A stretch of DNA of 64,000 nucleotides from Sphaerosporella brunnea (GCA_008704415.1 VXIS01000126.1:56598-120597), one strand, 5' to 3'. Numbered from the stretch's first letter, positions 31,455 to 42,290 are shown. Program-made: numbers and translations. Notes: generated by a model not told the origin, from the sequence alone.

Positions 31455-32197
31455 GTCGGGGTCAGGGCAGTCAAAAGTCCGGCCAGTCCGGCTTTGCGCA
31501 CGGCCTGAACCGGACTGATTGAAACAGGCTTTGGACATCACAGCCCGTTTGGACCAGGCTTTTGGGATCGAGACCCAGGCCCCTACGGGCACTCGCCAGG
31601 CCCAGAAGTACCATCTGGAGTTTTTCGCTTACGCATACATCCAGGAGAGCAACATGAACGTGAGATACACATTTAACAACGTGAAGGATCTCCAGCTACC
31701 CCTCCATCTCCGCCGCCCGCTGTTCCAAGTCACTCAGCATACGCTCAACCTGATGGATCTGAGAACCCGCCCCATATACCAGATCTTGCCGCGCCCAGGA
31801 TTTGACGCCTTCTATGGCTTCAATAACATCGTCGGGCTTGCGAGATTTGTGAGTAAAACGTCATGATTTCCGCTCAGTCGTATCCGACTCTCATCCGAGT
31901 TGTTGCTTTTGGGGTGGATCGACCAGTCTTTGTCGTTTGATTGCGATGGACCCTTTAGCTGCAGCGGAACGGGCAGGGAATAATTAGCGCTTTTAGTAAC
32001 ACTACGTTCGGCACAATGACCGACGTGATCTTAATTCAGGATACCGCGCGCCGGCCGGCACCTTTCAGAAATCCAGATTTTTCTTGTGCCGGCCCGAACC
32101 TGTCGTGTTTGCCACATCACCGGCCCGACCTGACCCACTCAGTGCGGCCGAGTTTGACCTGGGGGCCGCCCGGACTATTGACCGCCCTGGTCGGGGT
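31455..32197 (+). mobile_element. hAT-type element, CAGGG family copy B, perfect 8-bp duplication
   Basis: The element is 31463-32189 (727 bp). The left end is CAGGGCAGTCAAAAGTCCGG, and the right end reverse-complemented is CAGGGCGGTCAATAGTCCGG. GTCGGGGT precedes the left end (31455-31462) and follows the right end (32190-32197), an exact 8-bp duplication. The interior carries a frame (31519-31866) whose middle part is also conserved in copy A at 23975-24462. There is no recognisable transposase. Copy C lies at 42875-43345. Confidence 0.9.
31519..31866 (+). CDS. Small ORF conserved between CAGGG-family elements
   Basis: The frame starts at an alternative or internal codon and encodes LDQAFGIETQAPTGTRQAQ, then AYIQESNMNVRYTFNNVKDL and QLPLHLRRPLFQ, ending at 31866 (115 residues). 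In the element copy at 23975-24462 the minus strand gives RLDQAFWIETRAPTGTRHAQ, YIKERNMNVRYIFNNLKDL and QIPLHLRTVLFQ. Differences between the two are mostly conservative (T/I, V/L, L/I, Q/K). This points to a once-coding segment, either a transposase remnant or captured exon. No domain is recognised. Confidence 0.4.
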   Translation: MKQALDITARLDQAFGIETQAPTGTRQAQKYHLEFFAYAYIQESNMNVRYTFNNVKDLQLPLHLRRPLFQVTQHTLNLMDLRTRPIYQILPRPGFDAFYGFNNIVGLARFVSKTS

Positions 32198-33572
32198 GCA
32201 AATTGAGTAGGCGACGTCACGGTGCACTTTCTGATGAAAGTAGTCTAGGTGTGGAGGTGGAGCCGTAGGTAGGTGATGGAAAAGGTTGATTGTCTTGTTC
32301 CGCTCTAGGTGGCTAATTTAGCCGCGTATATACCCTTTCAAGCGTCACCATAACGTCAGTTGGTCATACTCCAAGCACTCGTTCTCACTCGTCCTTATCC
32401 ATGCCTGAACCATGTCTAGAAAGCCAATTTCCGCCACTTTCTATCGTAGAAGGGGGGAGCGAATTTTGCTGTTGGCCATGCCAAGCAATCCCGCGGAGCC
32501 TTAACGGATGACATATTGGCATTCGCATTGAACATCCTAGTTGCCCTTGCAGCCACGGATCGTCTCATCGGTGAGAAGCACGCCGTGCAGATAAGCACTC
32601 TTCAACCTGAAGCTGCCGGTATCGAGGACAGGCTTGTACTTCTTCCTGGTAGTGATGGACACGAGCCAACCGAAGTTGAGCTGAAAACTCGAGGTGACGA
32701 GACGAGACGATCGGATCCTTTTTCCTCTACGACCCAAGCCGCCCCAAGTTGTTGTGCAATGAAAACAAATAATCGAAATTCGCTGCGTCCTATAGAAACT
32801 TCGAGTTGCTTGTTGCTGTCACGCTTCCTCGCGCAACCCTCTTAACGCACAACACTACCTTCTACGCTCCACCGTTCCACCTTCACCAGCAGAGCTATCG
32901 AACACGAATGAATCGATGCGAATGGTCGTGCTGCTTACTTTAAGAACTGGGGTATGCTCTCTTGATTCCCACAAATATCTCTCTATACCACAAGTGTCCT
33001 GGCTGAGAGTGTGTTCTGCCAACCTCGCCATCTTATCCCCAAAACGGCTCTTAAACACCTGAAGTCGCGCTGGCCTGTTGCACAAAAGGTCGTTGGGGCA
33101 GGATGATTTCGGGCAGTGGGAACTTTAAAAGGTTGAGCACGGAGGATGTGTGAGTTGATAATATCCGCTATTTCCCAGAGGTAACGAAACCGAAGAGAAT
33201 ACTCCAAAACAGGTCACTGGTCAACGGAGTCGTTATTGGTCATACTCGTTACAATCGGGGCTCCTTGAAAGGACGCATTGAATGAAGTCACAGCTTGGTG
33301 GCAAATTCGAAAAATAAGGAAATCAGAATCATAAAACCTTCCGCTGAAAGCTCTTGCAAATGCTCGTCACAGCACCGAAAAGGGCCCTTCGATAGCTAAA
33401 GCATACCTGGAGCCACAACCTCTTGGCTGGGTCGAAACCGAAAAATTTCATCGCTGGCTTTGTATTCAAAATTGGAAATCGCTCAGTGGAGAACGTCCCA
33501 TAACTCTATCGGGGTTGGATACGGAATTTTGCACGCTCTGGATAGGGGTATGCACGTCGACGCTGGCAAGGG
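32198..33572. other. No gene seen; one short repeat
   Basis: No convincing coding region. 33490-33565 (tggagaacgtccc... tctatcggggttgg...) aligns imperfectly with 38073-38147, a repeat of about 75 bp of unknown origin that lies just upstream of the LINE remnant here. Confidence 0.4.
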
Positions 33573-34391
33573 GTGCGACAATCAGCCTGCCCAGTGTTCG
33601 TCACCACCAAGATGGAATTGATTCTGTTCTTGAGCAACCGACAACCTTGGTCAAAGCGGCCTTGGAGTATGAAACGAATGAGTCTCGTACACTGGAGGGG
33701 CTGCAAGGTAGCTGCACACCGGGCTGGAATCCTCTCTCACACTGGTGAAGAATCAGCAATGGTGCCTCAAAGACTAAGACAAAGCTTCGTTGTCTCATCG
33801 GCCGCCACTGGTTGCCCTACCTGCCAGCACCCGGACCATAGACTGCGCATTTGCCTGGCTTCCCAACCTGATCTGGGGACTGATACTTGGATTGGCCCAA
33901 ACACCGGGTTCCTACACCGCCCACAGCTGCGGCTGAAACCCCTGTGGACTGGTGATAGCTATCATTTCAGCGCCATCTTGGAGACGGAAGTCTGTGCGAT
34001 CGTTTCTGCGATCAACCGGTTCAACCATCGCTGGGACAATTACCAGGTCAACACCGTCTTCACCAACACCCACGCTGCACTGGCACGGTGCAAGGATAAT
34101 TACATAGGCCCTGACCAGTGGATGGCCCGGCTAACCATCAACTGGGGTCGCGCGGTGGCCAATCGTGCATGTTCCCCCTCACTGCAATGGGTCCCTGGGC
34201 CTGCAGGCATGTACAGCAATCAGTGCTCCGATATCATTACTAATCATTTGGCCTCTGCACAATGGAGAGCGGCGAATGGAGGGGCTTTCAGGAAAACCAG
34301 TTTGGCTCGCCTTCACCGCAAGGCGTCAGAAGAATGCTGCCAAGTTACCAAGCAGTGTATCCGGATGCGCTCCAGCCTCTGCGCATCGTAG
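33573..34391 (+). pseudogene. LINE ORF2 RNase H remnant
   Basis: The plus-strand frame carries an RNase H-like order. ETEVCAIVSAINRFNHRWDN is followed by VNTVFTNTHAALARCKDN (the FSDSQAAL block). Then come LQWVPGPAGMYSNQCSDII, the counterpart of WVPGHSGIxGNExAD, and NHLAS. The first active-site region (about 33880-33960) is poorly preserved, and the last motif has Asn-Gln and Ser-Asp in place of the usual Gly-Asn-Glu...Ala-Asp. The first 100 codons have no clear family match. The frame is open for 272 codons despite this decay. It is a different, more diverged copy from that at 3.9-4.8 kb, and no 3' UTR or poly(A) was identified. Confidence 0.65.
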
Positions 34392-35516
34392 ATACATCAT
34401 ATAGCATCAAAAAATGGGTTGTCAGGACAAGCGTGGGGATGAGCATGCGGTCCGTCATGATCGTTCTCGGTCAAATACGGGGTTAGGGAGCGGTTTCTGG
34501 GCCTAGTTCCACGCATTGGCGTTGGATGAAACCGGAAAGCAAAGTCAGAAAACATGTTTTTGATAAAGAACAAAAGGTACAATTGCAAGGAGTGTCTTGT
34601 AGATAGTTATAGTGTTGCCTTCCGATCAAAGGTGTTGTTTGCTCCTCGGCCGGTCTGCTGATGACATAATATGCCGCACACAACCCACCAAATTCGGTCT
34701 ACCGGGCTGGCTGGCCTGCAGAGAAAACTGGCCAGCCTGGTGGTCACCAGGAAAATCTGGGTGATAAGATTAGGGAGATATGTTTGATGGAATTGGGTGG
34801 CCGGTCACATACCAACCGCAATGCTCGCTCCAGTGTAGGCGTATCAATAATTTACATCCAAGTTATGTTCTTCAGGGTTTTCCCACAGCTCGTGCACCGC
34901 ATATTGATCAACTGCCTTGGGAATTGACTGAGCTCTACAGATCACTATTGCGGTGGAGTGTTTGCATTGCTGATGGGCATTTCCCAACCAACAGCAGCAC
35001 CAGTTGCAAGTGAGTATCGGTCAGTCTGCCATACGTTTTGACATGTGCTGGTAACCCGCCACCCGCATCCCTACCACTAAGGACATTTCTACCTCCGCAC
35101 TACCTCTCACCATCCCACATACCCATCTTGCTCAACTTTTCACTCACTTAACGCTGCCTCCTCGCGTCACTCTATACCATCCCTCTAGCGCCCGGTACTA
35201 GCTTCAACTGCACCCCAAATCTTGGTTTCACCGCGTTTCCGCATAGACGCGCCCGGGCCGGTGGATCACAACGTATCGCGCTGCTTCTTGTCTACCTGTC
35301 TTGGTGTATGATATATATTCGTGGTTCCACTCGACCAGTTGCATCCGCGTTGCAATCATCTGCCACGCCCTGTGGTGTGACGGCGTGGGTAGTGTGCGTC
35401 ATTCACATGGTCCGTGGATTGTTTCCAACCTACAAATGTTGGCACGGGGAACAGGGCGTCGTTAGGGTCCCGTTTTATAAAATCATTGCATCATGTATAA
35501 AGACAACAGCGAATGT
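34392..35516. other. No gene seen
   Basis: Short frames only. The sequence includes CT-rich stretches (35040-35220), but nothing supports a gene or element border until the TIR element at 35525. Confidence 0.4.
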
Positions 35517-36451
35517 GCACAATATCCGGAAAGCCTACGGACTATCCAACCCACTATCCAAAGCTTGCGTACTAGCCAGCGCCTACGCGCCTCGCACGGG
35601 CTCTCCACCCGCCAGCCCGCTCGTGCGGCAGCGGGATGAAAACTACGGAAATATATCGATGGCGCCAGCAGGTCACGGCAGACTTAAATCACGGCGGACG
35701 GGGAGGTTGTGGGGTACACCCAATGCACTACGTTCATTACACACCCCTGAGAGACTACCTAGGTGCACCTCGCGCCGTGTCTACCCAACCCCCGACGGCC
35801 GCCTCGACCGCCTTTACTATTGGCAGTTGTAGTTCGTTCCCTCTCACTAGCAACCACTTTGGGCTTCACAGTGATTGCCCGTTGGCGGCGACTTCTCCGG
35901 AGACCCGGCACTTCAACATTAGAATAATGAACTTCAATATTAGAATGGTTGAACATGGTGACCGCCGCAGCTCTGGCCACTTCTGCACCCGCATCTAGCT
36001 TCCTGCGCTTTGGGCTTCCTTGACAAAACGATCCTGGCCCGCCTCTGCCAGGTAGTGCTGGGTGCCTACAGCCTGCGGAACCGACTGCGGGTAGTTCTTG
36101 CAGCGTATTCGAGCGGGGTCGAACCGCAGTTGTCGGCACGGTTGCCAGTGACACTGCGTTCCCGGTAGCAGCTGTCACCATCGCGTATGGCAGCGGGAGC
36201 AGCGAGGCTGACAACATGGATGACGGGGAAGCAGCGGTGACTCACAAGCGACATTCACCCGGTTGGGGAAGACGCGGGTGGAGGTAGAGCGGTGTTGTGG
36301 AGTGTAGATGGAAACCGCTAGAACTTAAACTCTCGGAGCTGGTAGGCCAGGCGCACGAGCGCGGCTGTCGGGTGGAGTGTGGCGCCCAGGCGCACGCGCG
36401 GACGCGACATTTGGATAGTGGGTTGGATAGTGGTAGGATTTCCGCACAATA
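35517..36451 (-). mobile_element. TIR DNA element, copy 2, flanked by an 8-bp direct repeat
   Basis: The ends are inverted repeats. The left end ccggaaagcctacggactat (from 35526) and the reverse complement of the right end cggaaatcctaccactatcc share the block actatccaacccactatcc. GCACAATA lies just outside both ends (35517-35524 and 36444-36451), consistent with an 8-bp target duplication. The interior is homologous to 8590-9323 and, in part, to 1980-2350. On the minus strand it reads SPKRRKLDAGAEVARAAAVT and RRSRRQRAITVKPKVVASER, a basic, nuclear-type peptide that I do not recognise. An 8-bp duplication would fit hAT or P-type elements, but no transposase is visible. Confidence 0.7.
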
Positions 36452-36857
36452 CCCCATTCTAGAGGCGAAAAGTGTGGACTGCCACCCATTTTTGATATAT
36501 GCAGACTTCCCAAGGTCTGGTGCCGGGTGACATCGGTAGACGGGTGACATCGGTAGATCTTCCGGGACCCTCTGGGACCGATTTCTACACGTCTGGTTTG
36601 CTCCGGCCGGATTTTCATCTGGGTTCATTCTTTTAAGCTTGCGGCGTTTTTTCGGCGTCATTGAGTGTAATCATTGCCATGCGGTGGGGGTGATATGCTT
36701 CCGTGTTGGATCTCGCCGTTCTGCCACCAATGTCGTCTCTTCGTCGCGCGCATAGTGTCCTGTGATGGACTGTCATGGCCCGTAACGTCGGTCAGTCGTG
36801 GTTCTCTTGTCAACCGACTACTTCCAAGTCCGGGCCTCGCTGAACCGCATCACAAGT

Positions 36858-37340
36858 CCCGTTCGAGTGCTGAAATGTGTCTCCACGCTGATTCCCGTCC
36901 CAACCCCGTCCGAAAGATGAATCTTGCCTTAGTGCTCAATCCCGTCCCCACACCTTGCCACTGCTCAATCCTGTCTCAGCACCGTCCGAGTGATAAATCC
37001 CGTCCCAGCCCTGTCTGTGTGCAGATCTGTGTCTCAAGGCTGAACCTCCGTCCGAGTGCTGAATGCCGTGTCCGCCCCGTTCAAGTGCTAAATCCCGTCC
37101 CCGCCGTGTCTGGGCGATACATCCAGTCCCGCCAATCCGAGTGCGGCACTCTGTCTCCACTCTCAACCCGTCCAGTCTGAGTGTTGAATCCCGTCCCCGC
37201 CCCATCCGAGTATTGATCTCTGTCTCAGCCCTTAACTTCGTCCCCGCACCGGCAGAGAGCTGGACTGTGTCTTAACCCTGAACCCGGTCCCCGCTCCTTG
37301 CGAGCGCTAAATCCCGTCTTAGCCCCATCCGAGTGATCAA
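36858..37340. repeat. Diverged minisatellite, about 30-bp unit
   Basis: About fifteen imperfect tandem copies of a unit resembling gtccgagtgctgaatcccgt followed by a C-rich half. Examples are near 36960-37000, 37045-37100 and 37170-37210. Copies differ by substitutions and small indels, so the array is old. The frames across it on both strands are by-products of the repetition. Confidence 0.75.
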
Positions 37341-38180
37341 CCCCCGGGTGACAATCTATGACTCCCGACCACCTGTAGTTGGCTTGCACTGCCCACTTGC
37401 ACATCGCGAAAGGGTCAGTGCTGAGCGGTCGTCAGCTGGACCTTCTGGCACTCCCTGACCGATAGTTCAGTGGTATTGAGGACGCTCACAGGGTAGGAAT
37501 GAAACGGATACGGCGTTGGAAATAGGGAAGATGGAGGTACGGTTGGGGGGGACGTACGTTGTGGGGATTACGCCGTGTGAAGCGCGACGTAGAAGGCGCG
37601 GCGCAGTGTTTGTTGGGGTCCAAGTTTGGGTGTTTCTTTCGTCCAAGATCTTCCAATGCTTCACGATATATCAACGTGGATCACGGGCACACTGTGGTTT
37701 CAAGAATTCTGACTTGCAGTTTAAATTGATAGTTCGTACTGATCACGATGATCCCAGCCCACCACGGTTTCGTCAGTAACAGATTTGCAGACTGGTGGTC
37801 ACGATGCTTCCGCCTCCTCGAGAGACGCTCACAACTCTCGAGAGGACATATTTGCCGCGAACAACATATGCAGCGTGACAAGGTGGAGTCATCTGAGCGC
37901 AGGTTGCGATGAAAGAAGCACCCGCAGCAAGTCCATCAGGTGAAGGATATTATTTTGTCGGGGCCGTTGTCTTTGTTTGTGCGGTGGCGGAGTGAGCACA
38001 TGTTTGATTTTGGTCGGATTGTTGGTTAGGTGTATCTTGGGTATTATTGATTGGAGGGGACAAGGCGTAGGTACTGGAGAACTTGCCGTAAGTCTATCGG
38101 GGCCGGATAGCAAATTTCGCGCGCAATAGGTAGGGGTAGCTATTCGACTGATAGCTCGAGCGATAGGGTACCCTATCATA
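37341..38180. other. No firm gene
   Basis: Minus-strand 37674-37486 reads coding-like (EALEDLGRKKHPNLDPNKHC) but is only about 60 codons long, with no partner exon seen. The remainder has no recognisable content. Confidence 0.35.
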
Positions 38181-38190
38181 CAAAAATATG

Positions 38191-38300
38191 GTGATTCACG
38201 TTTTAAAAAACGTGAGCCCAAGCGGGAAACGCAGTCCACGTTTCTCGGAGATGTGAATTACGTTATGGTTCTGGCCAGGGTCGAAGAAACGTGAATCACG
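38191..38300. mobile_element. Small inverted-repeat element or hairpin cluster
   Basis: gtgattcacgttt at 38191 is repeated inverted as aaacgtgaatcac ending at 38299. An inner palindrome (cacgttttaaaaaacgtg) and further cacgt words lie between. The span is 110 bp with no coding capacity. It may be a very short MITE. No target duplication could be assigned. Confidence 0.45.
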
Positions 38301-38490
38301 CCAAATAGAAAGACGTGGCTTGCGTCAACTGCCGTTGAGCTTGAACGGGGGGTGGCGGTTAATGAGATGGAGTGATATGCAGTGAATCACAACCACCACC
38401 CCGAAAACACCAACCCCACAACCACCACCCCAACCGTGCTATCACTATCAAGTTAAAGGTATCTCAAGCTCTCACAAAACAATCAAGCTA

Positions 38491-39723
38491 ATGTTGCTGC
38501 AGCGAAGTGAAAGCAATACTGGTATGTGCACCAAGCTGAAGGTCCATGGTACCCTCCCACAAACAGGGCTACTTGCTGCAAGCGGTGGTTTTGCTGGTTT
38601 GTAGACACTCTTCCTGCGCCGCCGGGCAACTCTACCTATAAAGACCTCTTCAAAGACCTCGGTGTCAACGCGTCCGAAATCCCGAAGCTACTCCGGGTGC
38701 CAGACCAATACTTCCTCGACAATGACGAGTGGTTGTCTGATAGAAGCAACCACACCAAGTGGAACCTAGTGCTGGATAAACGCATGATCTTGAGCAACGA
38801 GATAGCCAACAACAAGTGGTTCGGGAAGGTCCTGCAGCTTGGGTACGTTCCGCATCTTGTTTGATATAACCATCGTCGCTGATCCAAATCGATGTTGTAG
38901 TGAGAAGCTGCGTGTCGAGACCGCCGAGATCGGGCTCCCGGCTCTGCACTCTCTCGACATTCTTCTCAAGAAGAAGGTGGATGAGAAGCTGGGGGCCCGT
39001 GCAAAGAGCGCGAAGGCGGCGGCGGCAAAAAACGTGCCCGAAGACCAGGAGATGGCTGCCCCCCAAGCTGCTACTCCTAAGGCCCCAGCCGTCCGCGCTC
39101 GCCCCGATGCCGCTGACCACAAGAGGGTGATCGCTGAACTCGACACCAACATCGCTGAACTTGGCACCAAGAGTGCTGAACTCGGCACCAAGAGTGCTGA
39201 ACTCGGCACCAAGGCAGGGCTCCTGGAGGAGGAGGCTGGCCGCATGCGTCTCGATGTGGCAAAGGTGGAGCTGGAATTGTTGGCAATCAAGAAAAGGACG
39301 GCAAAGAAGGAGCTTGCAGTGCTCGCACTCAAAGAAAAAGAGGCGAAGCAGGAGCTTGAACGGATCGCAGTCAAAGAAAAGGAGGCAAAGAAGGAGCTTG
39401 AACGGATCGCAGTCAAAGAAAAGGAGGCAAAAGACGACCAGGAACTGATCGCACTTCGACTGCAGGAGCAGGCAGCTACTGGAGGATCCGGCCCCGCCGC
39501 GTCTACCACCGCCGCCGACGTGAAGCCCGCCGCTCCGTCCGCTGATGTAATCCCCGTCAAGGGCCCTGCTGTCACCACCACTGACTCCGCTCCTGCCACC
39601 ACCCCGCGACGGTCAGCCTGGGTTGAATTGCTTTTTTTTTTTTTTTTCAACTTGTACTTCACACCAAGTTGTCTTTCGGGATGTGTTTTCGTTCGTGGGC
39701 GGTCAGTGTATAAAGCGCGTTGA
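38491..39723 (+). CDS. Intron-containing coiled-coil protein, unknown family
   Basis: Proposed exons are 38491-38521, 38605-38842 and 38901-39723. Intron 1 (83 nt) is GTATGT...TTGTAG. Intron 2 (58 nt) is GTACGT...TTGTAG and interrupts LQLG/EKLRVETAE in frame. The start is the ATG at 38491, the only one giving an open spliced frame. The N-terminal domain (about 120 residues, NSTYKDLFKDLGVNASEIPK, FGKVLQLG) is not recognised. A charged coiled coil follows, with three tandem AELGTKS units (39150-39215) and a duplicated 14-residue ERIAVKEKEAKKEL unit (39358-39430), then a Ser/Thr/Pro/Ala-rich tail. A run of about 16 T at 39631 falls in the frame as a poly-Phe, so the true C-terminus may differ, by splicing or an earlier end. 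The protein is probably cytosolic or nuclear, with no signal peptide. Confidence 0.65.
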
Positions 39724-40857
39724 CAGTCAATATGGAGGCGATAAGGATCGCTGTGTATCGTGTGCAACATTGTAATCTCCCATTCCTGAAGGGTGCTGTT
39801 GGGAATCAAAAATTATAATTCAAATGTGAAAGAGGCAACGAAAGACGTTGAGAGAAGAGTGGATTAGTAGAGGTGCGGCGCCGTAGTCAGATATTGCATG
39901 CGCAATCGAGAGGCACATCACGGCGCGCCAGCGATGAAGCACGGAAAGCCATACACGCTGTTGCTGGCTGCGGCTGTGTGACGTTTCAAGAGCCAACAGC
40001 GTCAGTTCACCATGACGGGGCAGAAAAGCTCGTGGCTTCACCATGAAGAAAAGGCTGATCGGCAGAGAGGTTGCAGATGAGTAACCATGCGGACTCACGC
40101 ACGGAAAGCCAGCTGCGATCCAGTGAACACGATGATGACCCGCTCAAAGCGTTCATTCTCTGCGACACGCAAGGTGCGGCGCGAGCGAGGTCAGGCCGGA
40201 CTCTGCATCGGCGCCCCTACGCGTTGCAGCCTGCGCAGCTGCGACTGTGGGTCCGCCGTGTCGTGCGTGGCGACTGCTTGCCCGCCTTGACGTAGCTGGT
40301 CGGCTGCCTGTCTGCATTTCCGTCCTGAGCAACTGGACCGAGTGCTGCCCTGTGAGGCGCTCTTGATCGGCGGCGGTGGCTCTCTGTTGCTGCGCTGGAG
40401 TGCCAGCCGCGAACGCAGCGCTGTCCGTCCAGCTACACACCACGCACCGCCAGAACCTTTGATGGGCGTCGATTTGTTGCCACGCCTGTTCGAAAACCCC
40501 GCATCGCCCAGTCGAGCGATATGTTTGGTATATCGGCACCTCCGTAACGCAGGGCCGAGCTGTCAGCCATGAGCCTAACCGTCCTAACCGTCACACACCG
40601 CAGCCGACATACATGCGCAATCGCTAAAACTCACGCGTTCACCACCACCACCAGCACCATCACCACCACTACAACCACTGTCACGCAGCAACGCCCGAGG
40701 ATGGCAGAAATTCTGACGACGATTCCAACCTGCTCGTGAAGGACGTCGGCAAGCATCTCGGTGCCCCAGGGTGAACTGCAACCTGCACGTGGCTTGCGGT
40801 TTGATTCAGTGCTGAGGCTTGGGCAAATGTATGTTCCCCGAGCCAGAAAAACATGGG
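39724..40857. other. No gene seen
   Basis: Frames overlap on opposite strands without motif support. 40632-40680 is a low-complexity cac/cat stretch. Confidence 0.4.
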
Positions 40858-40921
40858 TTGGCACCCGACTCGGGGTGGTGTGAGAAAACAGATATTGAAC
40901 CGGTCGAACGATCTCAATCAC
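40858..40921 (+). promoter_or_regulatory. Upstream block shared by the two paralogs
   Basis: gttggcacccgactcgggg tggtgtgagaaa and the following bases to about 40921 match 58584-58645 closely. Both copies lie upstream of the paralogous genes (221 and 394 bp before the start codons) in the same orientation. It may be a conserved regulatory block, or the 3' end of another duplicated sequence carried along with the genes. Confidence 0.4.
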
Positions 40922-41078
40922 AAGCAAACGACTCGAATGCAGGCCTGTGAGGACAGCGTAGCCCTTCGTCTCGACCTGATTTTCCCCGAGCATCCTCCCC
41001 TTCACCTTGCCCCTTACCTCGGACAAACACCATCGACATATTGCCGAAGACACATCGCGATCATCGAACCAGCACGAA

Positions 41079-41600
41079 ATGCCACCGAAACAGACAAAGC
41101 TGTCCCTCAACGGCATTCAGGAAGCCGCGGGCGTTGTCAGGTCGCAGGGACACAACCTGCATATCGTACTCCTCGAGAAGGCCAGAGAAAATGGCTGGTA
41201 CCAGATTCCAGGGTGGTGGCGGGTGTTCTTGGGAGAGGCGACGGAGCGCCCGGTGCTCCTCCGCACCCTGGCCGATATGGCCAGGCTGTACGAGGTGCAC
41301 CCGGAGCTGTACTCGAGCAGTGATAAGACAATGCTGTACAAGTTCGTGGATGGGTTGCTGCGATATGCAACGCGGAACCCGCACGCTGCTTGGTACCGTG
41401 CGCTTCCTCCGGCATCCGCAACCCAGACACCACTCGACGTCAACGTTAAGTGGATCCTTCCTCCCGGTGCGCCTGGTGCCGCTGCTGCTGGCCCTCAGAA
41501 TTCCACCACCATTTTCCCCCCGAGCACGACTGCTCCCACCGCCAACTCCGACGCTGCAGGTTGTTCCACTGCCACCCGTTGGGTGAATATCTCTCGTTGA
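41079..41600 (+). CDS. Unknown protein, paralog of the 58978 gene (copy 1)
   Basis: The frame from ATG 41079 gives 173 residues. This start is chosen over the more upstream in-frame codon because the paralog aligns from exactly here (MPPKQTKLSLNG versus MSPKQKKLSLKG). The conserved domain of about 120 residues includes NLHIVLLEKARENGWYQIP, WWRVFLGEATERPVLLRTLA, EVHPELYSSSDKTMLYKFVD, GLLRYATRNPHAAWYRAL and VNVKWILPPGAP. A Ser/Thr/Pro/Ala-rich tail ends in a short unrelated C-terminus. Compared with the other copy it lacks about 100 C-terminal residues, including the basic LPKRKLD helix, so it may be truncated. No known domain is recognised. Downstream bases (gcgcctaaatga, 41815) are also shared with the 60.4-kb region, so a whole segment was duplicated. 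Confidence 0.6.
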   Translation: MPPKQTKLSLNGIQEAAGVVRSQGHNLHIVLLEKARENGWYQIPGWWRVFLGEATERPVLLRTLADMARLYEVHPELYSSSDKTMLYKFVDGLLRYATRNPHAAWYRALPPASATQTPLDVNVKWILPPGAPGAAAAGPQNSTTIFPPSTTAPTANSDAAGCSTATRWVNISR

Positions 41601-42290
41601 GAGCCGATTTGGGCGCCATGGTTCCTGAATCTGCTGTGTTCATCTCACACCTGTTGCCTTTGTTTGTCATAGAGAGATGACTTGATCGCGTTTTACCACA
41701 ATCAATGTTTGTCTATCCGGAGTGTCGTATGCTTGGATGGGTACCTGTCATAGAGAGGTGGTACCTGCATAGGCGATGTCTGCGACTGCGATAACGTCAG
41801 CCGCGTTCAACGCGCCTAAATGACCACCACCTGTCACTCTTTGTGAACGCCGCGGAATTTCAGGCGTGGACGATCTGACAGCGGAGGTGCAAATAACCTC
41901 GGCGCATGGGATGAACTACGGAAGAGATGGGGAGCGTGCATGTTTTTACCGGTTATTTCACCCTATACCCCCCTCCAGACACGGTGGTGCACCGTCTACC
42001 CCCATATTGCATTGTTTCAGCATCTACCCCTCAACCTGTCAAGCGAGAACAGATGTACCAAGTGACGAACCTCGATCCCCATCCCACGTCCGCACGCCAA
42101 CTGTCATCCCCCATCATCGGGACCAGCTGGCTTCTGGTTCACCAACCACGGTATGCAGACCGGTTATTCTTGCTTCAGCCACCGACCCTCACTACAGCCC
42201 AGCACGCGCCCTGAAGTGGGTGGAAACTCAGACTGGGAGTCACAACGTCCTGGGAAGGTTGCTGTTCCTGTCGACTGTCCGGCTGTCAAA
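41601..42290. other. No gene seen
   Basis: The sequence downstream of the paralog partly resembles the 60.2-60.4 kb downstream region (tcatagagag, cgcgcctaaatga). The last 50-100 bases may be the upstream part of the decayed MULE gene. Confidence 0.35.

Noticed and set aside
36674..37180. 168-codon plus-strand frame
   Set aside because: It runs through the minisatellite, whose near-30-bp units keep frames open by repetition.
38766..39809. 347-codon minus-strand frame opposite the coiled-coil gene
   Set aside because: Ser/Ala/Phe-rich antisense of a Lys/Glu/Ala coiled coil. The plus strand has consistent introns, the minus strand has none.
40631..41116. 161-codon minus-strand frame
   Set aside because: It covers a cac/cat low-complexity run and the upstream block of the first paralog, and has no motif.
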